From: Kosakonia radicincitans DSM 16656
GTDB taxonomy: Bacteria; Pseudomonadota; Gammaproteobacteria; Enterobacterales; Enterobacteriaceae
Assembly: GCF_000280495.2 (NCBI RefSeq)
Contig: NZ_CP018016.1
Location: 3,658,001-3,722,000, forward strand
Direction of reading: 5' to 3'
Length of the DNA stretch: 64,000 nt
Part shown: positions 19,249-29,564 of the stretch, piece by piece
Layout of the letters: every line of letters starts with the position of its first letter
How positions within the stretch are numbered: position 1 is the first letter of the stretch
The notes under the pieces: generated by a model
Databases searched by the model: none
Told to the model about the DNA's origin: nothing
The model's input: only the letters and a program-made list of their open reading frames with translations
Translations under genes and position numbers: made by a program

Positions 19249-19381
19249 TTGCCCGATGGCGCGATGCTTATCGGACTTACGAAATGGGCAGGCAGAAAGC
19301 CTGCCACGCTGAATAGCAGCCGGATGACGGCTGCGTCTTATCCAACCGATAGAGGCCCGGTAAACACTGTGCCACCGGGCC
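19249..19381. repeat. REP/BIME cluster between ssuB and pepN
   Basis: Three REP (palindromic unit) copies lie between the convergent genes: 19249-19280 (GCCCGATGGCGC ... TTATCGGACTTAC), 19319-19349 (GCCGGATGACGGCTGCG) and 19353-19381 (GGCCCGGTAAAC ... CACCGGGCC). The third is in the opposite orientation to the first two. A perfect 7-bp hairpin (GGCAGGC / GCCTGCC, 19287-19305) lies between the first two. Such mosaics sit downstream of genes, stabilise mRNA 3' ends and bind gyrase, Pol I or IHF. Confidence 0.85.
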
Positions 19382-19389
19382 ATACAGCA

Positions 19390-22002
19390 TCACGCCAGCG
19401 CTTTGCTGACTTTCTCAAACAGATCGCCGGAGAGATTCGGCAGCGCTTTCAGCTGTTCCAGTGCTGCACGCATTAGCGCCTGACGTTTGCTGTCATAACG
19501 TTTCAGGCGGATCAGCGGCTCAATCAAACGCGATGCCACTTGCGGGTTGCGGCTGTTCAGCTCGGTTAACATTTCCACCAGGAACTGATAGCCGCTACCA
19601 TCCTGCGCGTGGAACGCCGCCGGGTTGCTGCCAGCAAAGGCGCCGATCAGCGAGCGAATACGGTTCGGGTTGCTCAGAGAGAACGAGCGGTGTTTCAGCA
19701 GGCTGCGTACTGTTTCCAGCACGTTATCCGCCGGGCTTGTCGCCTGCAGGATGAACCATTTATCCATCACCAGACCGTCCTGATGCCACTTGTCATCGTA
19801 CTCCTGCATCAGCGCATCGCGGCACGGAAGCTGCGCGGCAACAGCAGCAGAGAGCGCGGCCAGCGCATCCGTCATATTGTCCGCATCGTGGTACTGCTGG
19901 CTGACCAGCTTGTCGGCCAGCTGTGCATCGCCGAACGCCAGGTAGCGCAGCGCGGTGTTACGCAGGGAACGCTTGCCGATATCGGCATGTTCAACCTGGT
20001 AGCGGTCGAGTTTGTGAGCGTGATAAATCGCCAGGAACTCATCAGCCAGCTCTGTCGCCAGCGTACGGGTTAACGCTTCGCGAACGGCAGCAATCGCCAG
20101 CGGATCGATGATGTCAAACAGTTCGGCAATTTCATTCGCTGATGGCAGCGTGAGGATCTCAGCGGCCAGCGCCGGATCGATCTGCTCATCAAGCAAAATG
20201 GCGCGGAACGCGTCGGCAACATGCAGCGGCAGCGACAGCGCCTGGCCTTGCTGATGGCGCGCAACATTCAGTTTGATGTGCGTAGCCAGCAGGCTTTGCG
20301 CCGCGTCCCAACGCGAGAAATCATTGCTGGCATGACGCATCAGGAAGGTTAACTGCTGATCGCTCCATTTATATTCCAGTTTCACCGGCGCGGAAAACTC
20401 ACGCAGCAGCGAGGGTACCGGCTGGAAGTAGATATTGTCGAAAATAAAGGTCTGCTCGGCCTGAGTGACATTCAGCACATGATGAACCGGGTGGCCATCT
20501 TTCTGCAGCGGGATCACCTTGCCTTCGTTATCGTACAGTTCGATATCGAACGGAATGTGCAGCGGCTGTTTCTCCTGCTGCTCGGCCGTTGGCGGTGTGC
20601 GCTGGCTGATGGTCAGCGTGTACTGCTCGGTATTCGGGTTGTAATCGTCAGACACCGTTACAATCGGCGTACCGGCCTGGCTGTACCAACGGCGGAAATG
20701 CGACAGATCGACATTCGACGCATCTTCCATCGCCTGCACGAAGTCGTCACAGGTCGCTGCGCTGCCGTCATGACGTTCAAAGTAGAGCTGCATCCCTTTC
20801 TGGAAATTCGCTTCGCCAAGCAGCGTGTGCATCATGCGGATCACTTCCGCACCCTTTTCATACACCGTCAGGGTATAGAAGTTATTCATCTCGATAACTT
20901 TGTCCGGACGGATCGGGTGCGCCATCGGGCTGGCGTCTTCGGCGAATTGCAGGCCGCGCATGGTGCGAACGTTGTTAATGCGGTTAACCGCGCGGGAACC
21001 CAGATCGGAGCTGAACTCCTGGTCGCGGAAGACTGTCAGCCCCTCTTTCAGGCTGAGCTGGAACCAGTCGCGGCAGGTCACGCGGTTACCGGTCCAGTTG
21101 TGAAAATATTCGTGGCCGATAACGCGCTCAATATCGAGATAATCTTTATCCGTAGCGGTATCGGTGCGGGCGAGAACGTATTTAGAATTGAAGATATTCA
21201 GCCCTTTATTCTCCATCGCCCCCATATTAAAGAAGTCGACAGCGACGATCATATAGATGTCAAGATCGTATTCCAGACCGAAACGCTGCTCATCCCACTT
21301 CATCGAGTTTTTCAGCGAGGTCATCGCCCACGGCGCGCGATCGAGGTTGCCGCGATCGACATACAGCTCCAGCGCGACTTCACGCCCGGAGCGGGTAGTA
21401 AAGGTATCGCGCAGGACGTCAAAATCACCGGCCACCAGCGCAAACAGATAGCACGGTTTCGGGAACGGATCCTGCCACTGTACCCAGTGACGGCCATTCT
21501 CCAGCTCGCCCTGCGCCACGCGGTTGCCGTTCGACAGCAGGAACGGGTAGCGGGATTTATCGGCGATCAGTTTGGTGGTAAAGCGGGCCAGCACGTCCGG
21601 GCGATCGAGATACCAGGTAATATGGCGGAAACCTTCGGCTTCACACTGCGTACACAGCGCTTCGCCGGACTGATAAAGCCCTTCCAGCGCGGTATTCGCC
21701 GCAGGGCTGATCTCATTCACAATGCGCAGAGTAAAGCGTTCCGGCAGGCCATCGAGAACCAGCTGGGAGCCTTCTTCTTTATAGTTGGTCCAGGGTTCAT
21801 CATTAACATGCACTGAAATCAGTTTCAGCTCGCCGCCATCAAGGCGCAGCGGCGTCGCAGAGGCGCTATGGCGTGACACGGTACTTAATGCGGTAACGAC
21901 GGTTTTTGCGGCATCAAGATCAAAGGTCAAGTCAATATCGCTAATCAGGTAATCCGGCGCACGGTAATCGTGGCGGTATTTGGCTTGTGGCTGTTGTGTC
22001 AT
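19390..22002 (-). CDS. pepN: Aminopeptidase N
   Basis: PepN (870 aa) is the major cytosolic M1 zinc aminopeptidase, with broad specificity. The substrate-binding GAMEN motif is at residues 261-265. The zinc site HEYFH is at 297-301, with the third ligand Glu in the following helix (LKEGLTVFRDQEF). Length and domain order match E. coli. No signal peptide is present. It converges on ssuB across the REP cluster and is divergent from pncB. Confidence 0.98.
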   Translation of the reverse strand: MTQQPQAKYRHDYRAPDYLISDIDLTFDLDAAKTVVTALSTVSRHSASATPLRLDGGELKLISVHVNDEPWTNYKEEGSQLVLDGLPERFTLRIVNEISPAANTALEGLYQSGEALCTQCEAEGFRHITWYLDRPDVLARFTTKLIADKSRYPFLLSNGNRVAQGELENGRHWVQWQDPFPKPCYLFALVAGDFDVLRDTFTTRSGREVALELYVDRGNLDRAPWAMTSLKNSMKWDEQRFGLEYDLDIYMIVAVDFFNMGAMENKGLNIFNSKYVLARTDTATDKDYLDIERVIGHEYFHNWTGNRVTCRDWFQLSLKEGLTVFRDQEFSSDLGSRAVNRINNVRTMRGLQFAEDASPMAHPIRPDKVIEMNNFYTLTVYEKGAEVIRMMHTLLGEANFQKGMQLYFERHDGSAATCDDFVQAMEDASNVDLSHFRRWYSQAGTPIVTVSDDYNPNTEQYTLTISQRTPPTAEQQEKQPLHIPFDIELYDNEGKVIPLQKDGHPVHHVLNVTQAEQTFIFDNIYFQPVPSLLREFSAPVKLEYKWSDQQLTFLMRHASNDFSRWDAAQSLLATHIKLNVARHQQGQALSLPLHVADAFRAILLDEQIDPALAAEILTLPSANEIAELFDIIDPLAIAAVREALTRTLATELADEFLAIYHAHKLDRYQVEHADIGKRSLRNTALRYLAFGDAQLADKLVSQQYHDADNMTDALAALSAAVAAQLPCRDALMQEYDDKWHQDGLVMDKWFILQATSPADNVLETVRSLLKHRSFSLSNPNRIRSLIGAFAGSNPAAFHAQDGSGYQFLVEMLTELNSRNPQVASRLIEPLIRLKRYDSKRQALMRAALEQLKALPNLSGDLFEKVSKALA

Positions 22003-22220
22003 AAAAAACCTTTAGCATCTTCTGTTTGGTTACGACTCCAGTCTATTCCGGTTGCCCAAATCGCGCCATGTAGAATGTTCATCTTTTCAGAGGGAAAAGC
22101 TCTGCTTGCTACATTTTTATAACAAGAGGCACAAAATGCCATCGACCCTTTCAGCACGATATGGTGTGATCAGGGTTCAATAACCTGGTAAACAAGGTAT
22201 ACTCCAGCGACGACCTGCTT

Positions 22221-22238
22221 TGTTTATTGTACTAAACG
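22221..22238 (+). promoter_or_regulatory. NadR box of pncB
   Basis: TGTTTATTGTACTAAACG fits the NadR consensus TGTTTA-N6-TAAACA with one mismatch. It lies downstream of a TATACT -10 hexamer (about 22196-22201), where NadR would block transcription when NAD is plentiful. Confidence 0.85.
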
Positions 22239-22266
22239 CTCCTGTAAGAGGATGCTACTGCGCACC

Positions 22267-23469
22267 ATGACTCAACTCGCTTTCCCTGGTCTGCAAACGC
22301 TGCTGGATACCGACGCCTATAAGCTGCATATGCAGCAAGCGGTGTTCCATCATTATTATGACGTGCACGTCACGGCTGAATTCCGCTGCCGCGGCGACGA
22401 TCTGCTGGGTATCTACGCCGATGCTATCCGCGAACAAGTTGATGCGATGCAGCATCTGCGCTTGCAGGATGACGAGTACCAGTGGCTCTCCGGCCTCCCC
22501 TTCTTCAAAACCGATTACCTCAACTGGCTGCGGGAGTTTCGTTACGATCCGCAACAGGTAACGATCACCAATGATAACGGCAAGCTGCATATCCGCCTTT
22601 CCGGGCCGTGGCGTGAAGTCATTATGTGGGAAGTTCCGCTGCTGGCGGTGATCAGTGAAGTGGTTCACCGCTGCCGCTCGCCGCAGGCTGGCGTGCAGCA
22701 GGCTCTGCTGCATCTGGAAGAAAAACTGGCTGATTTTGCTGTTCGCTCAGAACAGTTGGATATGTCCGGTTTCCGGCTGATGGATTTCGGCACCCGCCGT
22801 CGCTTCTCCCGCGATGTGCAGCAAGCGATTGTGGAACGTCTGCAACAGGAACCGTGGTTTATTGGCACCAGTAATTACGATCTGGCGCGTCGCCTGTCGC
22901 TGACGCCGATGGGTACACAGGCACATGAATGGTTCCAGGCGCACCAGCAAATCAGCCCGGATCTGGCCACCAGCCAGCGCGCGGCGTTAGCTGCATGGCT
23001 GGAGGAGTATCCCAACCAGTTGGGGATTGCGCTGACCGACTGCATTACGATGGATGCGTTTTTACGCGACTTCGGTGCAGAATTCGCCACGCGTTACCAG
23101 GGCCTGCGTCATGATTCAGGCGATCCGGTCGAATGGGGCGAAAAAGCCATTGCTCATTATGAAAAACTCGGCATCGATCCGCTGTCGAAGACGCTAATCT
23201 TCTCCGATAACCTCGATTTGACGAAAGCACTCGACCTCTATCGTCACTTTGCCTCCCGCGTTAAACTCGGTTTTGGTATCGGGACGCGTCTCACCTGCGA
23301 TATTCCGGGCGTGAAGCCGCTCAATATTGTTATCAAGCTGGTGGAGTGCAATGGAAAACCGGTGGCGAAACTATCTGACAGCCCCGGCAAAACCATCTGC
23401 CACGATAAAGCCTTCGTCCGCGCGCTGCGCGAAGCCTTCGACCTGCCGCAAGTCAGAAAGGCCAGCTAA
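22267..23469 (+). CDS. pncB: Nicotinate phosphoribosyltransferase
   Basis: PncB (400 aa) makes nicotinate mononucleotide from nicotinate and PRPP, the committing step of NAD salvage. Conserved segments include [31 protein letters not shown] and [20 protein letters not shown] with the phospho-histidine region, and the phosphate-binding [13 protein letters not shown]. The family length supports ATG at 22267. An in-frame ATG at 22252 would add five residues and sits flush against AGAGG, so its spacing is too short for a good start. A NadR box precedes it and a terminator follows. Confidence 0.95.
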   Translation: MTQLAFPGLQTLLDTDAYKLHMQQAVFHHYYDVHVTAEFRCRGDDLLGIYADAIREQVDAMQHLRLQDDEYQWLSGLPFFKTDYLNWLREFRYDPQQVTITNDNGKLHIRLSGPWREVIMWEVPLLAVISEVVHRCRSPQAGVQQALLHLEEKLADFAVRSEQLDMSGFRLMDFGTRRRFSRDVQQAIVERLQQEPWFIGTSNYDLARRLSLTPMGTQAHEWFQAHQQISPDLATSQRAALAAWLEEYPNQLGIALTDCITMDAFLRDFGAEFATRYQGLRHDSGDPVEWGEKAIAHYEKLGIDPLSKTLIFSDNLDLTKALDLYRHFASRVKLGFGIGTRLTCDIPGVKPLNIVIKLVECNGKPVAKLSDSPGKTICHDKAFVRALREAFDLPQVRKAS

Positions 23470-23473
23470 TCAC

Positions 23474-23502
23474 AAGGGAGCCGACGGCTCCCTTCTTTTT
23501 TC
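23474..23502 (+). terminator. pncB intrinsic terminator
   Basis: Perfect hairpin AAGGGAGCC / GGCTCCCTT followed by CTTTTTT. Confidence 0.9.
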
Positions 23503-23630
23503 CGATAATTTATTAATGCTTCCTTGCTAATTCTGCTTGTCTGATGGCGCACGCCAGGTAACATAGAAAACCCCGTCTTTTTGGGCGGACAAAGTGTTTA
23601 TTTTTTCCGACTATTAATAGAGAGAATATT

Positions 23631-25031
23631 ATGAGCGTTGTGCCTGTAGCCGACGTATTCCATGGCCGCGTTGCCGTTGACAGTGAAGTCACCGTGCGCG
23701 GATGGGTACGCACCCGCCGAGATTCTAAAGCTGGTATCTCCTTCCTCGCCGTTTATGACGGCTCCTGCTTTAATCCTGTACAGGCCGTTATTAATAATTC
23801 TCTGCCCAATTACAATCAGGACGTTTTGCGTCTGACCACCGGTTGCTCAGTGATCGTCACCGGTAAAGTGGTTGCATCTCCGGGGGAAGGTCAGAGTCTG
23901 GAAATTCAGGCCACCTCTGTTGAAGTGACCGGCTGGGTTGAAGATCCGGATACCTATCCGATGGCGGCAAAACGCCACAGCATTGAGTATCTGCGTGAAG
24001 TTGCGCACCTGCGTCCGCGCACCAACCTGATTGGCGCGGTGGCCCGCGTTCGCCATACGCTGGCGCAGGCGCTGCATCGTTTCTTCGACGAGCAGGGCTT
24101 TTTCTGGGTCTCCTCACCGCTGATTACCGCATCGGATACCGAAGGTGCCGGCGAAATGTTCCGCGTCTCCACGCTGGACATGGAAAACCTGCCACGTACC
24201 GCAGAAGGCAAAGTCGATTTTGATAAGGACTTTTTCGGCAAAGAAGCTTTCCTTACCGTTTCTGGCCAGTTGAACGCCGAAACATATGCCTGCGCGCTGT
24301 CAAAAGTGTATACCTTCGGCCCGACCTTCCGCGCTGAAAACTCCAATACCAGCCGCCACCTGGCAGAGTTCTGGATGCTGGAACCGGAAATCGCTTTTGC
24401 CAATCTCGACGATAACGCCCGTCTGGCAGAAGCCATGCTGAAATATGCCTTCAAAGCAGTGCTGGAAGAGCGTCTCGACGATCTGAAGTTCTTCGAGGAG
24501 CGCGTAGATAAAGACGCAATTGGCCGTCTTGAGCGTTTCATCGCAGCGGATTTCGCGCAGGTGGACTACACCGATGCTGTCGCTATTCTTGAAAAATGCG
24601 GCGAGAAATTCGAGAACCCGGTTTACTGGGGCGTTGACCTGGCCTCCGAGCATGAACGCTATCTGGCAGAGAAACACTTTAAAGCGCCGGTGGTAGTGAA
24701 AAACTACCCGAAAGATATTAAAGCATTCTATATGCGCCTGAACGATGACGGTAAAACCGTTGCCGCGATGGACGTGCTGGCGCCGGGCATCGGTGAAATC
24801 ATCGGTGGTTCACAGCGTGAAGAGCGTCTTGATGTGCTGGATGCGCGTATGGCCGAAATGGGTCTGAATAAAGAAGACTACTGGTGGTATCGCGATCTGC
24901 GTCGTTACGGCACGGTTCCACACTCTGGTTTCGGTCTCGGCTTCGAGCGTCTGATCGCCTATGTCACTGGTGTACAGAACGTTCGTGACGTGATTCCGTT
25001 CCCGCGCACGCCGCGCAGCGCGACATTCTGA
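23631..25031 (+). CDS. asnS: Asparaginyl-tRNA synthetase
   Basis: AsnS (466 aa) charges tRNA-Asn. It is a class IIb enzyme with an N-terminal OB-fold for the anticodon (about residues 15-105, [16 protein letters not shown]). The catalytic core has motif 2 [19 protein letters not shown] and motif 3 [15 protein letters not shown]. The chain ends, as is typical, in [11 protein letters not shown]. It is preceded by an AGAGAG ribosome binding site and stands alone between two terminators, so it is monocistronic. Confidence 0.98.
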   Translation: MSVVPVADVFHGRVAVDSEVTVRGWVRTRRDSKAGISFLAVYDGSCFNPVQAVINNSLPNYNQDVLRLTTGCSVIVTGKVVASPGEGQSLEIQATSVEVTGWVEDPDTYPMAAKRHSIEYLREVAHLRPRTNLIGAVARVRHTLAQALHRFFDEQGFFWVSSPLITASDTEGAGEMFRVSTLDMENLPRTAEGKVDFDKDFFGKEAFLTVSGQLNAETYACALSKVYTFGPTFRAENSNTSRHLAEFWMLEPEIAFANLDDNARLAEAMLKYAFKAVLEERLDDLKFFEERVDKDAIGRLERFIAADFAQVDYTDAVAILEKCGEKFENPVYWGVDLASEHERYLAEKHFKAPVVVKNYPKDIKAFYMRLNDDGKTVAAMDVLAPGIGEIIGGSQREERLDVLDARMAEMGLNKEDYWWYRDLRRYGTVPHSGFGLGFERLIAYVTGVQNVRDVIPFPRTPRSATF

Positions 25032-25040
25032 TAAACATAA

Positions 25041-25068
25041 AAAGCCAGCTTCAACGCTGGCTTTTTTC
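25041..25068 (+). terminator. asnS intrinsic terminator
   Basis: Hairpin AAAGCCAGC / GCTGGCTTT with a six-base T-run after it. Confidence 0.92.
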
Positions 25069-25633
25069 TTATCCTTTTCCTGTCAACTTTCGTTAACAAC
25101 TTTTCGACATCCTCGTCGGCAATCCCTCCCCCCCTTACCTTTCTTTGCACATTTTTACGCCTGAAATAAGTCTGAACAAAAAACGACCGGCGGAGTTATT
25201 GCGGGATATGTCTGGCTGTTAATTAGCACATTTGGACAAAAAACACACAGCTATCCGGATGGCTAAACTCTGTCATAAGAAAAAGCAAGATGAGAATGGT
25301 TCCGGACCAGGAAAAGCTATTATCTCAATTAAATATAAGTAATTCATATAAATAGGAATGGGAGTGCCGTTTTTATCAGCGGTTGGTGCTGAACTTTGAG
25401 ATGGTTCACAAAGTTCCCTTAAATTCATACTTTTTTACACAATATTTCTTTTTGTTACCGCTTTAAGACATTTGTAGCACTTTCAGGCTAGCGAAACGAT
25501 TATATGTTTGGAAAGATGCCTCTCAGACACAGAAAGACACCAAACTCTCATCAATAGTTCCGTAAATTTTTATTGACGGAAATTATTGGCGGCAGTGGCA
25601 GGTGTCCAAAAAAACCAATGAGGGTAATAAATA
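25069..25633 (+). promoter_or_regulatory. Long ompF regulatory region
   Basis: About 565 non-coding bases. The downstream part is nearly identical to E. coli ompF: OmpR-type boxes (C/A-phased tracts at about 25431-25498, ending TTTGTAGCACTTTC), the -10 element AAAGATG (25512-25518), and a roughly 110-base leader from about 25524 to the start codon. In E. coli that leader's ribosome binding region is the target of MicF antisense RNA. The upstream part (25069-25420) is AT-rich. It is where the distal OmpR F4 and IHF sites lie in E. coli, but I cannot place them confidently here. Confidence 0.8.
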
Positions 25634-26740
25634 ATGATGAAGCGCAATATCCTGGCAGTGGTTATCCCTGCCCTGCTGGTAGCGGGTGCAGCTAACGCTG
25701 CTGAGATCTATAACAAAGATGGCAACAAAGTAGATATCTACGGTAAAGCTGTAGGTCTGCACTACTTCACCAAAGACAACGGTAGCGATGGCTACGCTGG
25801 CAATGGTGACAAAACTTACGCTCGTCTGGGCTTTAAAGGCGAAACCAAAATCAACGACCAGCTGACCGGCTACGGCCAGTGGGAATACAACTTCCAGGGT
25901 AACAACTCTGAAGGTGGTACTGATGTTCAAGATGGTAACAAAACCCGTCTGGCATTTGCTGGTCTGAAAGCTGGCGACGCAGGTTCTTTCGACTACGGTC
26001 GTAACTACGGTCTGGTATACGATGCAATCGGTGTAACCGATATGCTGCCAGAATTCGGTGGTGATACCAGCAACAGCGACAACTTCTTCTCTGGTCGTCA
26101 GGGTGGTCTGGCTACTTACCGTAACAGCAACTTCTTCGGTCTGGTTGACGGTCTGAACTTCGGTGTCCAGTACCTGGGCAAAAACGAGCGTTCTGACGCA
26201 ACTCGTTCCAACGGCGACGGCTGGGCGACTTCTTTAAGCTATGACTTCGAAGGCTTCGGTATCGTTGGTGCTTATGGCGCGGCTGACCGTACTAACGCTC
26301 AGCAAGCTCTGACCGCCTTTGGTACCTCCGGCGAAAAAGCTGAGCAGTGGGCTGTTGGTCTGAAATATGACGCTAACAACATCTACCTGGCTGCTATGTA
26401 CGAAGAAACCCGCAACGCGACTCGTCTGGATACCACGCTGCCAAGCGGTGTTGCACAGAATGGCTTCCTGAACAAAACTCAGGATTTCTCCGTTGTTGCA
26501 CAGTACCAGTTCGATTTCGGTCTGCGTCCGTCCATCGCTTACTACAAATCTAAAGCGAAAGATGTTGACGGTATTGGTAGCGAAGACTTCATCAACTACG
26601 TAGAAGTGGGCGCAACCTACTACTTCAACAAAAACATGTCCACCTATGTTGACTACATCATCAACCAGATTGATAAAGACAACAAACTGGGCGTAGGTTC
26701 TGACGACACCGTTGCAGTTGGTATCGTTTACCAGTTCTAA
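25634..26740 (+). CDS. ompF: General porin OmpF
   Basis: This 368-aa trimeric outer-membrane porin passes small hydrophilic solutes and many antibiotics. Residues 1-22 are the signal peptide ([20 protein letters not shown], cut before AEIYNKDG). Sixteen beta strands follow, ending in the C-terminal Phe needed for Bam recognition (VAVGIVYQF). The constriction loop L3 carries the OmpF-type PEFGGDT rather than an OmpC signature. The chain is about six residues longer than E. coli OmpF, with the extra length and divergence in surface loops ([23 protein letters not shown]). The upstream region and the asnS-aspC position identify it as the OmpF orthologue. Confidence 0.95.
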   Translation: MMKRNILAVVIPALLVAGAANAAEIYNKDGNKVDIYGKAVGLHYFTKDNGSDGYAGNGDKTYARLGFKGETKINDQLTGYGQWEYNFQGNNSEGGTDVQDGNKTRLAFAGLKAGDAGSFDYGRNYGLVYDAIGVTDMLPEFGGDTSNSDNFFSGRQGGLATYRNSNFFGLVDGLNFGVQYLGKNERSDATRSNGDGWATSLSYDFEGFGIVGAYGAADRTNAQQALTAFGTSGEKAEQWAVGLKYDANNIYLAAMYEETRNATRLDTTLPSGVAQNGFLNKTQDFSVVAQYQFDFGLRPSIAYYKSKAKDVDGIGSEDFINYVEVGATYYFNKNMSTYVDYIINQIDKDNKLGVGSDDTVAVGIVYQF

Positions 26741-26772
26741 TCAGTCACCCCTCGACTGTTATATGCATATCA

Positions 26773-26797
26773 AACAGGGCTCCGGCCCTGTTTTTTT
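26773..26797 (+). terminator. ompF intrinsic terminator
   Basis: Hairpin AACAGGGC / GCCCTGTT with a TCC-centred loop and a seven-base T-run. Confidence 0.92.
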
Positions 26798-26857
26798 ATG
26801 CCTGAAACAAAAATGCCGACGACTTTTGAAAAGCATCGCGCTTTTTATCGCAAACGG

Positions 26858-26886
26858 TTGGCAATTCTTGCGTCAGCCGTTACCCT
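26858..26886 (+). promoter_or_regulatory. Candidate aspC promoter
   Basis: TTGGCA, a 17-base spacer and TACCCT give a reasonable sigma-70 promoter about 40 bases before the aspC start codon. Confidence 0.5.
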
Positions 26887-26927
26887 GATAGCGGATCTCC
26901 CTTCTGTCATCAAAATGGAACCTCGTC

Positions 26928-28118
26928 ATGTTTGAGAATATAACCGCTGCCCCTGCCGACCCTATTCTGGGTCTGGCCGATCTGTTTCGTGCCGATGAAC
27001 GCCCCAATAAAATCAACTTAGGGATCGGTGTTTATAAAGATGAAACCGGCAAGACCCCGGTATTAACCAGCGTGAAGAAAGCAGAACAGTACCTGCTGGA
27101 AAATGAAGCCACCAAGAACTACCTCAGCATTGATGGTATTCCTGAGTTTGGCCGTTGCACCCAGGAACTGCTGTTCGGCAAAGGCAGCGCGATTATCAAT
27201 GACAAACGTGCACGTACCGCACAGACTCCGGGCGGCACCGGCGGGCTGCGCGTCGCGGCAGATTTCCTTGCCAAAAACACCTCCGTTAAGCGCGTCTGGG
27301 TAAGCAATCCAAGCTGGCCGAACCATAAAGGCGTCTTTAACTCCGCTGGCCTCGAAGTCTGCGAATATAACTATTACGATGCGCAGAACCATGCGCTGGA
27401 TTTCGACGGCATGCTGGCGAGCCTGAACAATGCGCAAGCTGGCGATGTGGTGCTGTTCCATGGTTGCTGCCATAACCCGACGGGTATCGATCCTACACTT
27501 GAGCAGTGGGAAACACTGGCGAAACTCTCCATTGAGAAAGGCTGGTTGCCGCTGTTCGATTTCGCCTATCAGGGGTTTGCCCGCGGTCTGGAAGAAGATG
27601 CTGAAGGCCTGCGTGCGTTCGCAGCGCTGCATAAAGAATTTCTCGTCGCCAGCTCATTCTCCAAAAACTTCGGTCTCTACAGCGAGCGTGTCGGCGCCTG
27701 TACGCTGGTCGCGGCGGATGCAGAAAGCGCCGATCGCGCCTTCAGCCAGATGAAATCCGTGATCCGCGCCAACTACTCCAATCCACCAGCACATGGCGCT
27801 TCTATCGTGGCAACCATTCTCAGCAATGACGCACTGCGCGCGATCTGGGAACAGGAGCTGACCGATATGCGCCAGCGTATTCAGCGTATGCGCCTGCTGT
27901 TTGTGAATACGCTGCAGGAGAAAGGGGCTAATCGCGATTTCAGCTTTATTACCCGTCAGAACGGTATGTTCTCGTTCAGCGGCCTGACTAAAGAGCAGGT
28001 GCTGCGTTTGCGCGAAGAGTTTGGCATTTACGCTGTCGCTTCCGGGCGTATTAACGTCGCAGGTATGACGCCGGATAATATGTCGCCGCTGTGCGAAGCA
28101 ATTGTCGCCGTGCTGTAA
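26928..28118 (+). CDS. aspC: Aspartate aminotransferase
   Basis: AspC (396 aa) interconverts aspartate/2-oxoglutarate and oxaloacetate/glutamate with PLP, and also handles aromatic amino acids. It is a fold-type I aminotransferase. The PLP lysine is Lys246 in [16 protein letters not shown]. The conserved [10 protein letters not shown] and [10 protein letters not shown] segments, and the substrate-binding arginine near the C-terminus ([10 protein letters not shown]), are all present. It is monocistronic, with its own promoter and terminator. Confidence 0.98.
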   Translation: MFENITAAPADPILGLADLFRADERPNKINLGIGVYKDETGKTPVLTSVKKAEQYLLENEATKNYLSIDGIPEFGRCTQELLFGKGSAIINDKRARTAQTPGGTGGLRVAADFLAKNTSVKRVWVSNPSWPNHKGVFNSAGLEVCEYNYYDAQNHALDFDGMLASLNNAQAGDVVLFHGCCHNPTGIDPTLEQWETLAKLSIEKGWLPLFDFAYQGFARGLEEDAEGLRAFAALHKEFLVASSFSKNFGLYSERVGACTLVAADAESADRAFSQMKSVIRANYSNPPAHGASIVATILSNDALRAIWEQELTDMRQRIQRMRLLFVNTLQEKGANRDFSFITRQNGMFSFSGLTKEQVLRLREEFGIYAVASGRINVAGMTPDNMSPLCEAIVAVL

Positions 28119-28134
28119 AATGTCACGCATGCAG

Positions 28135-28162
28135 AAAGGGTCGCCGAAGCGACCCTTTTTTA
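28135..28162 (+). terminator. aspC intrinsic terminator
   Basis: Hairpin AAAGGGTCGC / GCGACCCTTT with a CGAA tetraloop and a T-run. It separates aspC from the convergent gloC. Confidence 0.92.
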
Positions 28163-28163
28163 T

Positions 28164-28811
28164 TTACCACACCGGTAATTCATCCTGCAGGAACGGGTTG
28201 TGCAGCCGTTCATTGCCCAGCGTCGACATTGGCCCGTGTCCAGGAATAAAGGTGATGTCATCGCCAAGAGGCAGCAATTTACGTTTGATTGAATCAATCA
28301 ACTGCGCATGATTCCCCTGCGGGAAATCGCTGCGCCCAACGCCGCCTTTAAAGATCACATCGCCAGAAACCAGCAAACGCGACTGCGCATCAAAAAACAC
28401 CACATGTCCCGGCGTATGACCCGGGCAATGCAATACCTGTAATGTCACCTTACCGACGGTAACCGTATCGCCTTCATTTAACCAGCGGTCGGGCGTCAGC
28501 GGCGGGCAATCATCCAGACCAAACATCCGGCTTTGGGCGGGCAGCCCCTGCAACCAGAACTCATCATTTTTTTCCGGGCCAATAATCGGCACATCGTAAT
28601 GCTGCGCCACTTCGGCTGCCGCACCCACATGATCAAGATGACCATGCGTGAGCAGAACTTGCGTCAGCGTCACGCCGGAAGCATCCACTTCGGCGATAAT
28701 ACGCTGTGCATCACCGCCAGGATCGACCACGGCGGCAAGTTGAGTCTGTTCACACCAGATTAACGAACAATTCTGTGAGAACGCGGTAACCGGAATAATA
28801 CGATAGTTCAT
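28164..28811 (-). CDS. gloC: Metallo-beta-lactamase-fold hydroxyacylglutathione hydrolase GloC
   Basis: GloC (YcbL, 215 aa) is a type II glyoxalase that hydrolyses S-lactoylglutathione. The metal-binding THGHLDHVG motif is at about residues 54-62, with further ligands in [17 protein letters not shown] and PGHGP. The start ATG at 28811 ([14 protein letters not shown]) gives the family length. An upstream in-frame start at 28865 lies inside the mepK end and is rejected. It follows mepK with a 16-base gap, so cotranscription is likely. Confidence 0.95.
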   Translation of the reverse strand: MNYRIIPVTAFSQNCSLIWCEQTQLAAVVDPGGDAQRIIAEVDASGVTLTQVLLTHGHLDHVGAAAEVAQHYDVPIIGPEKNDEFWLQGLPAQSRMFGLDDCPPLTPDRWLNEGDTVTVGKVTLQVLHCPGHTPGHVVFFDAQSRLLVSGDVIFKGGVGRSDFPQGNHAQLIDSIKRKLLPLGDDITFIPGHGPMSTLGNERLHNPFLQDELPVW

Positions 28812-28827
28812 ACTGCTCCTCTGAGGT

Positions 28828-29376
28828 TTACCAGTGCCGCACCGGCCCGGTATCAATATGCACAAAGTTGCTGCTGGGGTAGTATCCTACACCACCCGCG
28901 CGCAGAGATAACGCTGCTTTGCGAATATTACTCAGAGCAATCCCTTCAATATGGAAATCCATGGCCTGGCCTTTGGTGTGGTAACTCTGTTTCGCCACGC
29001 CGCGGCTGTGCGCGCGTAGTTCATTATTGGTATCAACAGAACGATAGCCGGAAATGAGTTGCACAGGCTTGCGTGTTCCCAGCAGCCCCTGCAGGCGAAA
29101 GAGGTGGTCAAACAGTTGAGGATCGATGGTTTTAATTTTATTCGCGCGGTAATCACGGAAAAAATGATTCAGTTTTGCTAATTCATCCTGAATATAGCCT
29201 CTGCCATCAAAGAACTCAGCTTTAATAGACTCTCCGGTATTCAGATTATTCAGCGTCAGAATACGCGGTCGTGGCGTGGAAAGGGTAGCAAACGCCTGCG
29301 TTGGTAACATGGCGGCGCCAAGAGCAACCCCACCCAACGCCAGCAGTTTGCGGCGATTAGCGTCAAATTTATCCAT
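28828..29376 (-). CDS. mepK: Murein endopeptidase MepK (YcbK)
   Basis: MepK (182 aa) cleaves meso-DAP-meso-DAP (3-3) crosslinks in peptidoglycan, working with other endopeptidases to let the sacculus grow. The N-terminus is a Tat-type signal ([17 protein letters not shown], ending ATQAFA-like), so it is exported folded to the periplasm. The M15-like zinc site is seen in [20 protein letters not shown] and the terminal [10 protein letters not shown]. It sits next to ldtD, which makes exactly the bonds it cuts. Confidence 0.93.
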   Translation of the reverse strand: MDKFDANRRKLLALGGVALGAAMLPTQAFATLSTPRPRILTLNNLNTGESIKAEFFDGRGYIQDELAKLNHFFRDYRANKIKTIDPQLFDHLFRLQGLLGTRKPVQLISGYRSVDTNNELRAHSRGVAKQSYHTKGQAMDFHIEGIALSNIRKAALSLRAGGVGYYPSSNFVHIDTGPVRHW

Positions 29377-29492
29377 GATAATAAATTCTATAGATAAGCA
29401 AAGTTAAACGTAATTTATGCACTTCTTTAGCGCACGAAAGGCACCTTACCGGGCTATAAACGCCGCGTCAAGGCAGCCTCCCCCCAGCAACG

Positions 29493-29519
29493 ACGGGCTT
29501 TGGAGCTTACAAAGCCCGT
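29493..29519 (-). terminator. Hairpin after ldtD
   Basis: Strong stem ACGGGCTTTG / CAAAGCCCGT in the ldtD-mepK gap. No T-run follows on the minus strand, so it may be an mRNA 3' stabiliser or a weak terminator. Confidence 0.45.
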
Positions 29520-29564
29520 TTATTGCCAGTTATTACGACAATGCTATTTGCCAAACTGCTTCAT

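Noticed and set aside
20479..21816. 445-codon open frame antisense to pepN
   Set aside because: PepN is intact with all catalytic motifs; the antisense product shows no family features.
29430..29480. REP-like half (CACCTTACCGGGC) between mepK and ldtD
   Set aside because: Only one arm resembles a REP unit and no matching opposite arm is visible; too weak to call.
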